Shown here: one piece after another, positions 7,840 to 16,544 of the stretch
Layout of the letters: each line of letters starts with the position of its first letter
Numbering within the stretch: the stretch's first letter is position 1
Origin: Nostoc sp. NMS2
GTDB lineage: Bacteria > Cyanobacteriota > Cyanobacteriia > Cyanobacteriales > Nostocaceae
Assembly: GCF_017115105.1 (NCBI RefSeq)
Contig: NZ_JABXKH010000144.1
Coordinates: forward strand, 40,712 to 104,711
Length of the DNA: 64,000 nt
Reading direction: 5' to 3'
Made by a program: the position numbers and the translations under genes
Notes under the pieces: model-generated
Databases searched by the model: none
What the model was told of the DNA's origin: nothing
The model's input: only the letters and a program-made list of their open reading frames with translations

Positions 7840-9825
7840 ATGATATTTCTTGAACTCGTATTACAAAACTTTGGCCCCTACAGTGGGAGACAAGTAATCA
7901 ATCTTAACCCAAAAATTGATGAGGAAAACTCACACCCAATTATCCTCTTAGGTGGGATGAATGGCGGCGGAAAAACCACCCTTATGGATGCCATTCGTCT
8001 CGCTCTTTATGGCGCTCGTGCCCAATGTTCTACCCGTGGTAATTTAAGTTATAGCGATTTTCTCAACCAATGTGTTAACAACAAAATAGATCCAGTTGCA
8101 GACACCCGGATTGAATTACTTTTTGAACATATTGAAAACGATAAACCAATAAAATACCGTGTTGTTCGTAGTTGGACAAAAAATCCTAAAGACGGTAAAG
8201 ATACATTAGGTATTTTAGGTGACAGTGATACATGGCCTGATGCTTTAGTTAATATCTGGGATGAATATATTGAAAATCTCCTACCATTAGGTATTTCTAA
8301 TTTATTTCTCTTTGATGGTGAACAGGTTAAAGAACTCGCAGAACAGGAAACACCACCACCAGTTGTAGTAGATGCAATTCGCGGACTTTTAGGACTAGAA
8401 TTAGCAGACCGTTTAGCAGTTGATTTAGATATCTTAGTTAACCGTAAACTTAAAGAAGTTGGTAATAGTAAAGATTTAGCAAATATAGAAGAAATTGAAA
8501 CTAAATTAACCCAACAGCAAGAAGATTATCAAACAACAGGAGAGAAATTAGAAACTCTTAAAAATCAGGTAGAAGAATTAGAACAAAAGCAGCAAGAAGC
8601 CTTTGATAAATTTATTTATGAAGGTGGCAAAATTGCAGCAGAACGCAATCAGCTAGAACTACAACAGGATACAAAAACTGCGGAAATTGAACAAGTACGC
8701 CAGTCAATGTGTGAATTGGCGGCTGATGTTTTACCTCTAGCATTAATTCCCAATCTGCTGAGTCAGGCGCAAGCACAGGGAGAAAAGGAATTTCGCCATC
8801 AACAGGTACAAATTTCTAAAGATTTGTTAATTGAACGAGATCAGCGCTTACTCACTTGGTTAAATCAAGGAGAAATTTCTCCGATAGAAGTTGAAAAAAT
8901 CCAATCATTTTTAATCCAAGATGTCGATAGTTTATATGCAAAGACTATCCAGACAGAAGCACCTTGGCTATTAGCTGATGATGAAACTTTAAGTCAGCTA
9001 GATAATCTCATATATCACTTACAAAATTCTAAACTTTCTGCAAAAGAGAAATTAGCTATTCTTAAAAATAAAGAAGAAGAAATTCATACTTTAGAAAGAC
9101 AGGTGCAAACAGCAGCAGCACCAGAAGATTATACAAAGCTGCGTCAAGCACTTGAATCGGCACAAAATCAAGTTGTTGAAGCTAAAGCAAATTATGAAAC
9201 AATCCGCCGCCGTTTAGCTGAATTAGAAACTATTGTTGCCAAGTCAAAGAGAGAATTAAGTGATTATACTGTAGAAAATATTAAACATAAAAATAGCGAA
9301 CATATTATTACGTCAGCAGTTAAAGTTCAAAACACACTCAAGATTTTTCGTGAAAAATTAACTCTGCGGAAACTCAATAAATTAGAAGAGGAAGTTAAAA
9401 ATTGCTTCCTTTATCTCTTGCACAAATCAGACTTAGTGCATCGCATCACTATTGATACTAAGACTTTCAGCCTTTTGCTTTACGATTTAAATGGTAAACC
9501 TGTTCCTAAACATCGCCTCTCGGCTGGGGAAAAACAACTACTGGCGATCGCCTTTCTCTGGGGTTTAGCCAAAGTCTCCGGCCACCGCCTACCAGTAGCC
9601 ATCGATACGCCATTAGGTAGACTAGACTCCTCCCACCGCAGTAACTTAGTCGAACGTTACTTCCCATCGGCTAGCCACCAAGTAATTTTGTTATCTACGG
9701 ATACTGAGATTGGAAAGAAAGAAGTCGAAACACTGCGAGAAAATGAAGCGATCGCCCGCGAATACCTGCTCAAATACGACTCCTTCACCCGCCAAACAAC
9801 TATCCAACCAGGATACTTTTGGTAA
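7840..9825 (+). CDS. dndD: DndD, SMC/Rad50-like ATPase of DNA sulfur modification
   Basis: The 661-residue protein is a Rad50-type ABC ATPase. Walker A GGMNGGGKT lies at residues 38-46, the signature SAGEKQ at 561-566, and Walker B with D-loop IDTPLGRLD at 588-596. The middle (about 200-290 and 390-490) is rich in Glu, Lys and Gln and should form coiled coils. DndD is thought to use ATP to open or nick DNA for DndC/DndE. It follows the IS200-like insertion; its upstream 25 bp come from beyond the element's right end, so a new or read-through promoter is needed. Confidence 0.93.
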   Translation: MIFLELVLQNFGPYSGRQVINLNPKIDEENSHPIILLGGMNGGGKTTLMDAIRLALYGARAQCSTRGNLSYSDFLNQCVNNKIDPVADTRIELLFEHIENDKPIKYRVVRSWTKNPKDGKDTLGILGDSDTWPDALVNIWDEYIENLLPLGISNLFLFDGEQVKELAEQETPPPVVVDAIRGLLGLELADRLAVDLDILVNRKLKEVGNSKDLANIEEIETKLTQQQEDYQTTGEKLETLKNQVEELEQKQQEAFDKFIYEGGKIAAERNQLELQQDTKTAEIEQVRQSMCELAADVLPLALIPNLLSQAQAQGEKEFRHQQVQISKDLLIERDQRLLTWLNQGEISPIEVEKIQSFLIQDVDSLYAKTIQTEAPWLLADDETLSQLDNLIYHLQNSKLSAKEKLAILKNKEEEIHTLERQVQTAAAPEDYTKLRQALESAQNQVVEAKANYETIRRRLAELETIVAKSKRELSDYTVENIKHKNSEHIITSAVKVQNTLKIFREKLTLRKLNKLEEEVKNCFLYLLHKSDLVHRITIDTKTFSLLLYDLNGKPVPKHRLSAGEKQLLAIAFLWGLAKVSGHRLPVAIDTPLGRLDSSHRSNLVERYFPSASHQVILLSTDTEIGKKEVETLRENEAIAREYLLKYDSFTRQTTIQPGYFW

Positions 9826-9900
9826 TTCGTAATTCGTAATAGAGCCTCCGGCACGCTACGCGGTTTTCATGCCCAAAGGGCTGTACGTAATTCGTAATTA
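9826..9900. repeat. AATTCGT heptamer repeats flanking a palindromic repeat
   Basis: Short runs of TAATTCGTAATTCGTAAT (9826-9840) and GTAATTCGTAATT (9887-9899) flank a GCCTCCGGCACGCTACGCGG-type repeat. They sit between the convergent dndD and S23 genes; the S23 stop codon lies at the edge. Confidence 0.6.
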
Positions 9901-10254
9901 TTTAGCTTTGAGTCTTTTGGTGGAGGTGACTAGAATTTTTCCAATTTCGTTGGCTTCTTGGAGGAGTAGTTGAAATTTGTGTCTATTCACTAGTTCGGAT
10001 TCAATTAATATTTCCAACCAGTATTGTGTTTCTCTTGCTTCTTTCAAAGCAATTTCTAATTTATTGATAAAATCTTTATTAGATTGGGCAGACTGGGCTT
10101 CTCGAACATTTGCACCAATCGAAGTACCAGAACGAAGTAATTGTTTAGAGAGAATTCGAGAAACTCCGGGTTTTTCATCTAAAAAACAGCAAGCCTTAAC
10201 AATTCTAATTGCAAAATTTTTTGTCCGGTCAGTAATACTACTATGATTAACCAT
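9898..10254 (-). CDS. Four-helix-bundle protein of the S23 / intervening-sequence family
   Basis: The 118-residue, all-helical protein matches the S23 ribosomal intervening-sequence protein family: an N-terminal FAIRIVKACCFL segment, then LLRSGTSIGANVREAQSAQS, the most conserved part, and KEARETQYWL. Relatives are common as stand-alone genes in cyanobacteria and a related fold (Avd) occurs in diversity-generating retroelements, but no reverse transcriptase or variable repeat is present here. It is antisense to its neighbours and wedged between dndD and dndE with heptamer repeats on both sides, suggesting insertion as a cassette. Function unknown. Confidence 0.85.
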   Translation of the reverse strand: MVNHSSITDRTKNFAIRIVKACCFLDEKPGVSRILSKQLLRSGTSIGANVREAQSAQSNKDFINKLEIALKEARETQYWLEILIESELVNRHKFQLLLQEANEIGKILVTSTKRLKAK

Positions 10255-10324
10255 ATTTTTGTCTTAAATCATAATATCTATCTTTCCCACATCTAAAATA
10301 AAAACTAGAATCTCAGCCAAAATC

Positions 10325-10357
10325 AATTACGAATTACGAATTACGAATTACGAATTA
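10325..10357. repeat. STRR, AATTACG heptamer array abutting dndE
   Basis: Four perfect AATTACG units plus AATTA end two bases before the dndE ATG at 10360. The array therefore occupies the place where a ribosome binding site would be. Confidence 0.9.
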
Positions 10358-10359
10358 TC

Positions 10360-10746
<387 letters not shown>

Positions 10747-10771
10747 AAGAATATTAGCTTCTAGGTGTCTT

Positions 10772-10804
10772 AATTACGAATTACGAATTACGAATTACGA
10801 ATTA
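10772..10804. repeat. STRR, AATTACG heptamer array before the methyltransferase gene
   Basis: Four AATTACG units plus AATTA end five bases before the ATG at 10810. It is the same arrangement as upstream of dndE. Confidence 0.9.
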
Positions 10805-10809
10805 ATATT

Positions 10810-12267
10810 ATGCCTGAAGCGCTAGAAATCGAGCGTCATCGAGCTGCGATCGCACGCACTGACATCTCTCGCCCTGTACGATTGGCTATAGAAGGGTCAA
10901 TCCTGAATCCAGACACCACTTTTTTTGACTACGGTTGCGGCTATGGTGGTGATGTCCAGCGAGTAAAAAACTTAGGTTACACCAGTGCAGGCTGGGACCC
11001 TTACTACTATCCCGATGTCCCACGCACCGCCGCCGATGTGGTTAATTTGGGTTATGTCCTCAACGTCATCGAAGATCCAGAAGAACGCCGTCAAAGCCTT
11101 ACCCAAGCTTGGAAACTCACCGGGAAAGTTTTAATTGTCGCGGCTCAAATACTCATTAACGCACCCAGTAAAACCCAACTTGCTTACAATGATGGCATTG
11201 TGACGCGCCGCAATACTTTTCAGAAATATTACGAACAACAAGAACTCAAAACTTATATTGATGAAGTTCTAAATGTCGATGCAGTACCGATCGCACTAGG
11301 CGTATACTTTGTTTTTCGAGATGAAGCTGAAAAAGAAAGCTACAAGGCTATCCGCTTCTTTTCTACCACCTCTACACCCAGAGTCCGCATCCCCGTTAAG
11401 CGGTTTGAAGACTATCAAGAACAGCTGCAACCACTCATGGCTTTTTTTACCAAGCGCGGTAGATTACCCGTGAAAGGCGAATTGGAAAATGAACAGGAAT
11501 TACTGAGCGAATTTGGTAACTTCCGCCGTGCCTTTGGTGTAGTTTTGCAAGCTACCGATGAGGCTGAATGGGATGCGATCGCTTATCGTCGTTCTCTAGA
11601 TATCCAAGTTTATCTCGCCCTGACTCACTTTGAGCAACGCCCTGCATGGCAAAAGCTAGCCCCAGAAATGCGTCACGATATCAAAGCCTTTTTTAGTAGC
11701 TACGAGGAAGCGTGCCTTGTAGCCGACCAAAAACTTTTCAGCTTAGGGAAACCTGGGGTGATTAAAACTGCTTGCGAAAAAAGCAAAATTGGTAAACATA
11801 CGCGCGGTGTCCTTTACGTCCATGTTTCGGCATTAGCAGCACTTAACCCCATACTACGAATTTGTGAAGGTTGCGCTAGCCGCACCATTGGGCGTGTTGA
11901 TGAAGCCACATTAATTAAATATCACACTGATAAGCCGCAAATATCCTATCTGTCTTATCCCGAATTCGACACTGATCCCCATCCGGCGTTAAAAGCCAGC
12001 ATCGGGATTGATTTAAAAACCCTATTTGTCACTCACCGAGACTACGAAACTAGGGCAAATCCGCCGATTTTGCACCGTAAAGAAACATTTGTTACCAGCA
12101 ACTACCCACGCTACGAAGAATTTGCTAAACTCACCCAACAAGAACAGGAATTAGGGCTGCTTAACCAAAAAAGCGACATTGGTACACGTGAAGGTTGGGA
12201 AAAATGCCTCGCCGCACACAGAGTAGAAATTAGGGGGCATCAGGTTTATCCAATTCAGAAAAGTTAA
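10810..12267 (+). CDS. DNA phosphorothioation-associated putative methyltransferase
   Basis: The 485-residue protein starts with ERHRAAIARTDISRPVR, followed by a class I SAM-binding motif FFDYGCGYGGDV (about residues 37-48) and GWDPYYYPD, the pattern of the family of putative methyltransferases found with dnd genes. A segment VVNLGYVLNVIEDPEER continues the Rossmann-like domain; the C-terminal 250 residues are family-specific. Methylation by this family has not, to my knowledge, been shown. It is the last + strand gene of the dnd cluster; its translation start is preceded by a heptamer repeat rather than a clear ribosome binding site. Confidence 0.88.
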   Translation: MPEALEIERHRAAIARTDISRPVRLAIEGSILNPDTTFFDYGCGYGGDVQRVKNLGYTSAGWDPYYYPDVPRTAADVVNLGYVLNVIEDPEERRQSLTQAWKLTGKVLIVAAQILINAPSKTQLAYNDGIVTRRNTFQKYYEQQELKTYIDEVLNVDAVPIALGVYFVFRDEAEKESYKAIRFFSTTSTPRVRIPVKRFEDYQEQLQPLMAFFTKRGRLPVKGELENEQELLSEFGNFRRAFGVVLQATDEAEWDAIAYRRSLDIQVYLALTHFEQRPAWQKLAPEMRHDIKAFFSSYEEACLVADQKLFSLGKPGVIKTACEKSKIGKHTRGVLYVHVSALAALNPILRICEGCASRTIGRVDEATLIKYHTDKPQISYLSYPEFDTDPHPALKASIGIDLKTLFVTHRDYETRANPPILHRKETFVTSNYPRYEEFAKLTQQEQELGLLNQKSDIGTREGWEKCLAAHRVEIRGHQVYPIQKS

Positions 12268-12368
12268 TAAAACGCTGACACTATAAGGTTATCCTGAATT
12301 TGTATTTAACCCAAGTAAATCTTGGTAGTTTGTTATGTTTGCGAAAAATCACACAGCAGCGATGGCAA

Positions 12369-12390
12369 GTTTCAATCCCTAATCGGGATT
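12369..12390 (+). repeat. Solitary CRISPR-repeat-like sequence
   Basis: The 22 bases GTTTCAATCCCTAATCGGGATT, quoted in two parts as GTTTCAATCCC and TAATCGGGATT, match the style of cyanobacterial CRISPR repeats (GTTTCAATCCC...GGGATT). There is only one copy, no spacer series and no cas gene. Confidence 0.4.
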
Positions 12391-12399
12391 AACTCACAT

Positions 12400-12542
12400 C
12401 TTGCACCTAGTCCTAGCGATTAGAAATCGCGGCTATACAAACGAAGTTCGCGCAGGCGGACTATACAGAAAATCAAGGGTTTGAAACCCGCGCAGGCGGG
12501 TAAAGCCTCGTGTAGCCGCGACTTCCAGTCGCCTAGTGCAAG
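12400..12542. mobile_element. MITE / REP-like element related to the IS200-like ends
   Basis: The ends are imperfect inverted repeats: CTTGCACCTAG...AAATCGCGGCTATACA on the left and, on the other strand, CTTGCACTAGGCGA...AGTCGCGGCTACACG on the right. Inside are two GCGCAGGCGG-type hairpins. The TCGCGGCTACAC core is shared with the element at 7151-7815, so this is plausibly a non-autonomous derivative moved by the same transposase type. It fills much of the gap between the dnd cluster and the AmpG-like gene. Confidence 0.6.
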
Positions 12543-12612
12543 ATATTAGTTAATAGGAACTGCTGCCGCTCCGATAATTCAAACCTTTATAGGTATTAGT
12601 ACCGCAAGGCGG

Positions 12613-12645
12613 AATTCGTAATTCGTAATTCGTAATTCGTAATTA
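12613..12645. repeat. STRR, AATTCGT heptamer array
   Basis: Four AATTCGT units plus AATTA, the complement-oriented version of the arrays in the dnd cluster. Confidence 0.9.
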
Positions 12646-12780
12646 CCTGTTCGCAAGGGTTTCGGACATTTCAAATGGTTAGTTCATTTCCGCCGTGGTG
12701 TACTAGTTACATGATATGCTTTTGCATTTCCTCGTTGGATTTTATTGAAATTTCCTCAGAAGAGGCAAAAAGTTGAGAAT

Positions 12781-14073
12781 ATGAGGAACATTAAATCGCT
12801 GCTGGGAGTTTTCGGTAGTCGCAAAATGGCGGCTTTATTATTCTTAGGTTTTTCATCGGGTTTACCGTTATTGTTAATCGGTAATACCTTAAAGGCTTGG
12901 ATGACCGTAGAGAAGGTAGATTTAGCCGCTATTGGTTGGTTTAGCCTTGCTAGTTTGCCTTATTCCTTGAAGTTTCTGTGGTCGCCGTTGGTAGACAGGT
13001 TCACTTTACCAATTTTGGGACGACGACGAGGTTGGTTAATTTTGACGCAGATTGCTTTGATTGTAGCGATCGCAGTTATGGCTTTCCAACAACCAAAACA
13101 AGCATTACAGCTACTAGCCATTAACGCCATAGTCATTGCTTTTATCAGTGCAACTCAAGATATTGCCGTTGATGCCTACCGCACTGACGTTTTAGAAAAA
13201 TTAGAAATGGGGGCTGGTGCAGCCGTTTTTATCTTGGGTTATCGAATCGCCCTATTAGTCGCAGGTGCTTTAGCCTTGATCCTTGCTGATAAACTTCCTT
13301 GGTCATCGGTTTACTTGTTTATGGCAGGGACGATGGTAATTGGTATTCTAGCCACCTTGTTCGCACCAGAACCCAAGGAAATTAGCCCTCCAGGTTCTCT
13401 AGCTGATGCTGTCATCTTGCCCTTTCGGGAATTTTTTCAGCGTCAAGGGATTATCAAAGCGATTCTAATGCTTGCATTCATTACCCTCTACAAGCTAGGT
13501 GATGCGTTGTTGAGCAATATGACTACGCCTTTTTTGCTACAAACAGGTTTCACTAAAACCGACATTGGAGCAATTCAAGTTGGGATGGGGTTAATTGCTA
13601 CGATTGTCGGCGCTTTAGCAGGTGGTTCGATTTTGAGTGCTATTGGCATCAATCGATCGCTTTGGGTTTTTGGTATTCTACAAGCAGTAAGTAATTTAGC
13701 TTACTTTTTCCTAGCATACATCGGTAAAAACTACCAAGCTATGGTACTTGCCATCAACGTAGAACAATTTTGTGGTGGATTGGGGACAGCAGCCTTTGTT
13801 GCCTTTTTGATGAGTCTTTGTAACCAGAGGTTTTCCGCAACCCAATATGCTTTGTTATCCAGCTTAATGGCTGTCAGCCGCGATATTCTGGCAGCCCCTG
13901 GAGGCGCGATCGCTCAAAGCACGGGTTGGCCTATATTTTTCTTAATTACCATCGCCGCCGCCGTACCAGGACTACTCCTATTACCAGTATTTGCCCCCTG
14001 GAACCCTCAGCCAGTGGCAGTATCCAGACCAGGACTTGAGGATGAAGAAGAGGATATATGGGGAATCAAGTAG
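12781..14073 (+). CDS. AmpG-like MFS permease
   Basis: The protein of about 430 residues is hydrophobic with about 12 membrane segments. The N-terminal FLGFSSGLPLLLIGNTLKAW and the following PYSLKFLWSPLVDR match the AmpG family of muropeptide permeases (import of anhydromuropeptides during wall recycling). SATQDIAVDAYR is another conserved AmpG motif. I chose the ATG at 12781 because the alternative upstream TTG (12745) adds a charged, unconserved extension. The downstream gene overlaps its end by 16 bp, suggesting translational coupling. Confidence 0.85.
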   Translation: MRNIKSLLGVFGSRKMAALLFLGFSSGLPLLLIGNTLKAWMTVEKVDLAAIGWFSLASLPYSLKFLWSPLVDRFTLPILGRRRGWLILTQIALIVAIAVMAFQQPKQALQLLAINAIVIAFISATQDIAVDAYRTDVLEKLEMGAGAAVFILGYRIALLVAGALALILADKLPWSSVYLFMAGTMVIGILATLFAPEPKEISPPGSLADAVILPFREFFQRQGIIKAILMLAFITLYKLGDALLSNMTTPFLLQTGFTKTDIGAIQVGMGLIATIVGALAGGSILSAIGINRSLWVFGILQAVSNLAYFFLAYIGKNYQAMVLAINVEQFCGGLGTAAFVAFLMSLCNQRFSATQYALLSSLMAVSRDILAAPGGAIAQSTGWPIFFLITIAAAVPGLLLLPVFAPWNPQPVAVSRPGLEDEEEDIWGIK

Positions 14074-14462
14074 TTATTGCTGTCGGCACATTTATTCTCT
14101 TAATGACTGGTTTATTACTTGGCTATGTTCTCTCGCAGTTAGTTCTAGGATTTCTAGCATTTAACCTACTAACTTTTTTCGGAACACTTAGCCTAATTTT
14201 AATTTTTGGTACACTTTATTACGTTTTATTTTGGCAGTTGCGAAGAGATCAGTCCCGACCATCAACTATAAATCAAGGAAGATCAAACCAGGTAGACGAT
14301 GATGTATCTGATAGCTATCTCAAAAACAGGCTGATCGCTAAGTTATCTGGTGACACTGCCGCAGCCGAACGGTTAGTTGAACAGGCAAAAGAAACTTATC
14401 CTGGGATGCCGGAAAATTGGTATTGCGAGAGAGTGCTTGATGATTTAGAGCGCGGTCAATAG
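14058..14462 (+). CDS. Small membrane protein, unknown function
   Basis: The 134-residue protein has two hydrophobic segments (about residues 4-28 and 30-54), then a soluble basic/acidic C-terminal part containing LIAKLSGDTAAAERLVEQAK and YPGMPENWYCERVLDDLER. The tail looks like a short helical cytoplasmic domain often seen in conserved cyanobacterial hypothetical proteins. Its ATG lies inside the end of the AmpG-like gene in another frame (16-bp overlap), so the two are probably cotranslated. I do not recognise a function. Confidence 0.75.
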   Translation: MGNQVVIAVGTFILLMTGLLLGYVLSQLVLGFLAFNLLTFFGTLSLILIFGTLYYVLFWQLRRDQSRPSTINQGRSNQVDDDVSDSYLKNRLIAKLSGDTAAAERLVEQAKETYPGMPENWYCERVLDDLERGQ

Positions 14463-14465
14463 AAT

Positions 14466-14635
14466 GCGGAAGCGGGGAGCAGGGAGTGAGGAGATGAGGG
14501 GGATGAGGGAGAGGCAGAGGGGCAGGGGGAAGGGTGCAGAGGAGAAAGATGTAACTTTGTATTCTCTCCCTTGCCCCCTGCTCCATGCCCAATTCCCAAT
14601 ACTTCGACTTCGCTCAGTACAAGTGCCCAATTCCC
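14466..14635. repeat. Purine-rich inverted repeat with GGGGAGCAGGG units
   Basis: A G-rich arm (14473-14545) and a C-rich arm (14566-14590) are followed by a TACTTCGACTTCGCTCAGTACA-type palindromic repeat core (quoted in pieces TACTTCGACTTCGC and TCAGTACA). The same family recurs across the window and can fold into a long hairpin after the upstream gene. Confidence 0.6.
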
Positions 14636-14722
14636 ATGTACAGAAAATTGCTAAAATAAGGGATACTTCACAAATCTTCAGCTAGGTTCTCATAAAAGTT
14701 CCTAGCTTCTTGCAATTAAAAT

Positions 14723-14914
14723 ATGGCTATTTTTCGTCAATACATCGCCCCACTGCTTGCAATATTAGTATTTGTCTTTGCCCTAGTCGCAGTCAGCGCC
14801 CGCATATTTTTACCCTCTGATATGGCAGCACCTGCACCAATTGAAGAGGTGGGGGTAAGTTCTCAACCCACTCCTGCTAATTTGCCACCAGGAGTACAAA
14901 ACTTAGCTAGTTAA
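14723..14914 (+). CDS. Small single-pass membrane protein
   Basis: The 63-residue product has one N-terminal membrane segment (PLLAILVFVFALVAVSARIF) and a Pro-rich soluble tail ending in ANLPPGVQNLAS. It reads cleanly from an ATG and is followed 17 bp later by the GTG of the acetyltransferase gene, suggesting a two-gene unit. No function recognised. Confidence 0.6.
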   Translation: MAIFRQYIAPLLAILVFVFALVAVSARIFLPSDMAAPAPIEEVGVSSQPTPANLPPGVQNLAS

Positions 14915-14931
14915 CTCAATAAACATCAGAA

Positions 14932-15510
14932 GTGTCTGAGCAACTACTACCGGGGTATATGATTCGCCGTGGTTCCACATTGGATCGGGCGCTACTGCTT
15001 AAATTCATGCACCGAACTTATCAGGATCTCTTTCCCAATGAGGATTTTTCTCACCTAGAGCAAACAGTTAAGCAATACTTTTCTAGCGATACGCCTTTGT
15101 GGTGGGTAGAAGAAGAAAAGGAGCAGGGAGCAGCGAGCAGAGGAGAAAGAAGTAATCTTAATTCTCCCCCTTGCCCCCTGCCCCCTGCCCCTCTGCCCCC
15201 TGCCCCTCTGCCTCTTATGCCCCATGCCCAATGCCCGATCGCCTGCCTCTGGGTGGGCAATGCCATAGATCAAGTACATGGGAACCGTCATGCTCATATT
15301 TTTATCCTCTACGTTGTACCAGAACATCGGCGACGGGGTATTGGTACAGCCTTGATGCGATATGTGGAAAATTGGGCTATTCAAAGAGGCGATCGCCAAA
15401 TCGGATTACAAGTGTTTCAATCAAATAAACCCGCATTAAATCTTTACAATCAGTTAGGTTATCAAACCCAATCCCTGTGGATGGTAAAATTCCTGAGTGC
15501 AGAAAAATAA
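14932..15510 (+). CDS. GNAT family N-acetyltransferase with repeat insertion
   Basis: The 192-residue protein has the GNAT acetyl-CoA binding motif VVPEHRRRGIGTAL (Q/R-x-x-G-x-G/A) at about residues 126-139 and the C-terminal NKPALNLYNQLGY. The start is a GTG. Between residues 60 and 100 a Glu/Gln/Ser then Pro/Leu-rich segment (PPAPLPPAPLP) is encoded by the same GGGGCAGGGG/CCCCTGCCCC repeat that is intergenic elsewhere. The frame stays open through the insertion, so an enlarged loop between the first GNAT strands is likely. Substrate unknown. Confidence 0.8.
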   Translation: MSEQLLPGYMIRRGSTLDRALLLKFMHRTYQDLFPNEDFSHLEQTVKQYFSSDTPLWWVEEEKEQGAASRGERSNLNSPPCPLPPAPLPPAPLPLMPHAQCPIACLWVGNAIDQVHGNRHAHIFILYVVPEHRRRGIGTALMRYVENWAIQRGDRQIGLQVFQSNKPALNLYNQLGYQTQSLWMVKFLSAEK

Positions 15511-15682
15511 ACTAGAGGATAGCCGTAACATACTTTAGCGTCTGAGTTATAGCGGTTCTCGTTTGGATAAAATTCAACGAGGGGAGGGAAAGTGTATAAT
15601 TACGCAACTAATACTTATAAAGTTTTGACTTATTGGCGCAGGGGATTATGTGTTAATCCCAAAAAGGGATTGAAATGAAATT

Positions 15683-16447
15683 ATGTATGACGAAGACGAT
15701 CTAAGCCTACTCGATGTCGATATTGAGGAGGAGCTAGAAAGCCCCCTAGATAAAATAGAGCCGCTAACTGCCGATTCAGTTGTGGCGAAGCCCGATCCTG
15801 AAGTGATGCTAGCCCTGCTGGAAAATCCCCAGCCCCAGCAAAGAATGTTAGCGGCGCGTGCTTTTTGTGATATTGAAGATGCGCGCGCTACCACCCATCT
15901 GATTCGCCTATTAACTGATATTTGTCCCTTAGTCAGGGTGAGCGCATCTTATGCCCTGGGACGCAATCCCAGTTCAGAAGCAGTGACTCCATTAATTGCT
16001 CAACTAAATAGTGATTGGAATGGCTACGTGCGTAAAGGCGTTGTTTGGGCTTTAGGAAACTGTCGCGATCGCCGTTCTTTACCGCCCCTAGCAAATGCCT
16101 TAAGAACTGACATTTCCGCAGTGCGTTTGTGGGCTGCTAGCGCCTTAGCACAGATGGCAGAAGTGGGTTATGAAGCAGTTATAGGGGCAATACCACCATT
16201 AATTGAAGCCTTAGTCAAAGATCCCGTGGCAGCAGTGCGAAGTAACAGTGCTTGGGCAATTGGTCAACTGTGCCGCGAACTACCTTCTAATGTAGTTTAC
16301 GCCACAGCGATCGATGCTCTAATTCAAGCCTTTGCCGAAGACCAAGATTTAGGAGTCCGGGAAGACGCGAAAGCTTCACTGTTAGGAGTGGGCGATCCCC
16401 GTGGCCTACAGCTAATTGAAACCCTGGAACAAGAAGGGTGGTTTTGA
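15683..16447 (+). CDS. HEAT-repeat protein
   Basis: After an acidic N-terminal 40 residues, the 254-residue protein consists of about five HEAT/PBS-lyase-like helical repeats, e.g. RVSASYALGRNPSSEAVTPL, YVRKGVVWALGNCRDRRSLP and AVRSNSAWAIGQL. Such proteins act as protein-interaction scaffolds; relatives include phycobilin lyase subunits and NblB-type proteins, but nothing here proves a phycobilisome role. Well conserved in style with cyanobacterial genes of this length. Confidence 0.8.
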   Translation: MYDEDDLSLLDVDIEEELESPLDKIEPLTADSVVAKPDPEVMLALLENPQPQQRMLAARAFCDIEDARATTHLIRLLTDICPLVRVSASYALGRNPSSEAVTPLIAQLNSDWNGYVRKGVVWALGNCRDRRSLPPLANALRTDISAVRLWAASALAQMAEVGYEAVIGAIPPLIEALVKDPVAAVRSNSAWAIGQLCRELPSNVVYATAIDALIQAFAEDQDLGVREDAKASLLGVGDPRGLQLIETLEQEGWF

Positions 16448-16459
16448 TTTGGACAATTC

Positions 16460-16524
16460 AATTTTGGATTTTAGATTTTGGATTTTAGATTGAAATTTAA
16501 TCCAAAATCCAAAATCTAAAATTC
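16460..16524. repeat. TTTTGGATTTTAGA inverted repeat
   Basis: Arms built of GATTTTGGATTTTAGA units (16460-16490) and their complement (16500-16523) can form a long AT-rich hairpin between the convergent HEAT and cupin genes and may act as a bidirectional terminator. Similar repeats are at 42416-42474 and 53510-53690. Confidence 0.6.
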
Positions 16525-16544
16525 TTGCTCCCTCACCTCCGTCC

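Noticed and set aside
9898..10254. S23 protein as part of a diversity-generating retroelement
   Set aside because: No reverse transcriptase, template repeat or variable repeat is visible nearby.
14464..14685. 73-codon + strand frame after the small membrane protein gene
   Set aside because: It is made of the purine-rich repeat and its complement; composition is not protein-like.
15650..15676. Second CRISPR-repeat-like sequence (GTGTTAATCCC ... GGGATTGAAAT) before the HEAT gene
   Set aside because: Only a short ATCCC/GGGAT palindrome is shared with CRISPR repeats; there is no second copy and no spacer.
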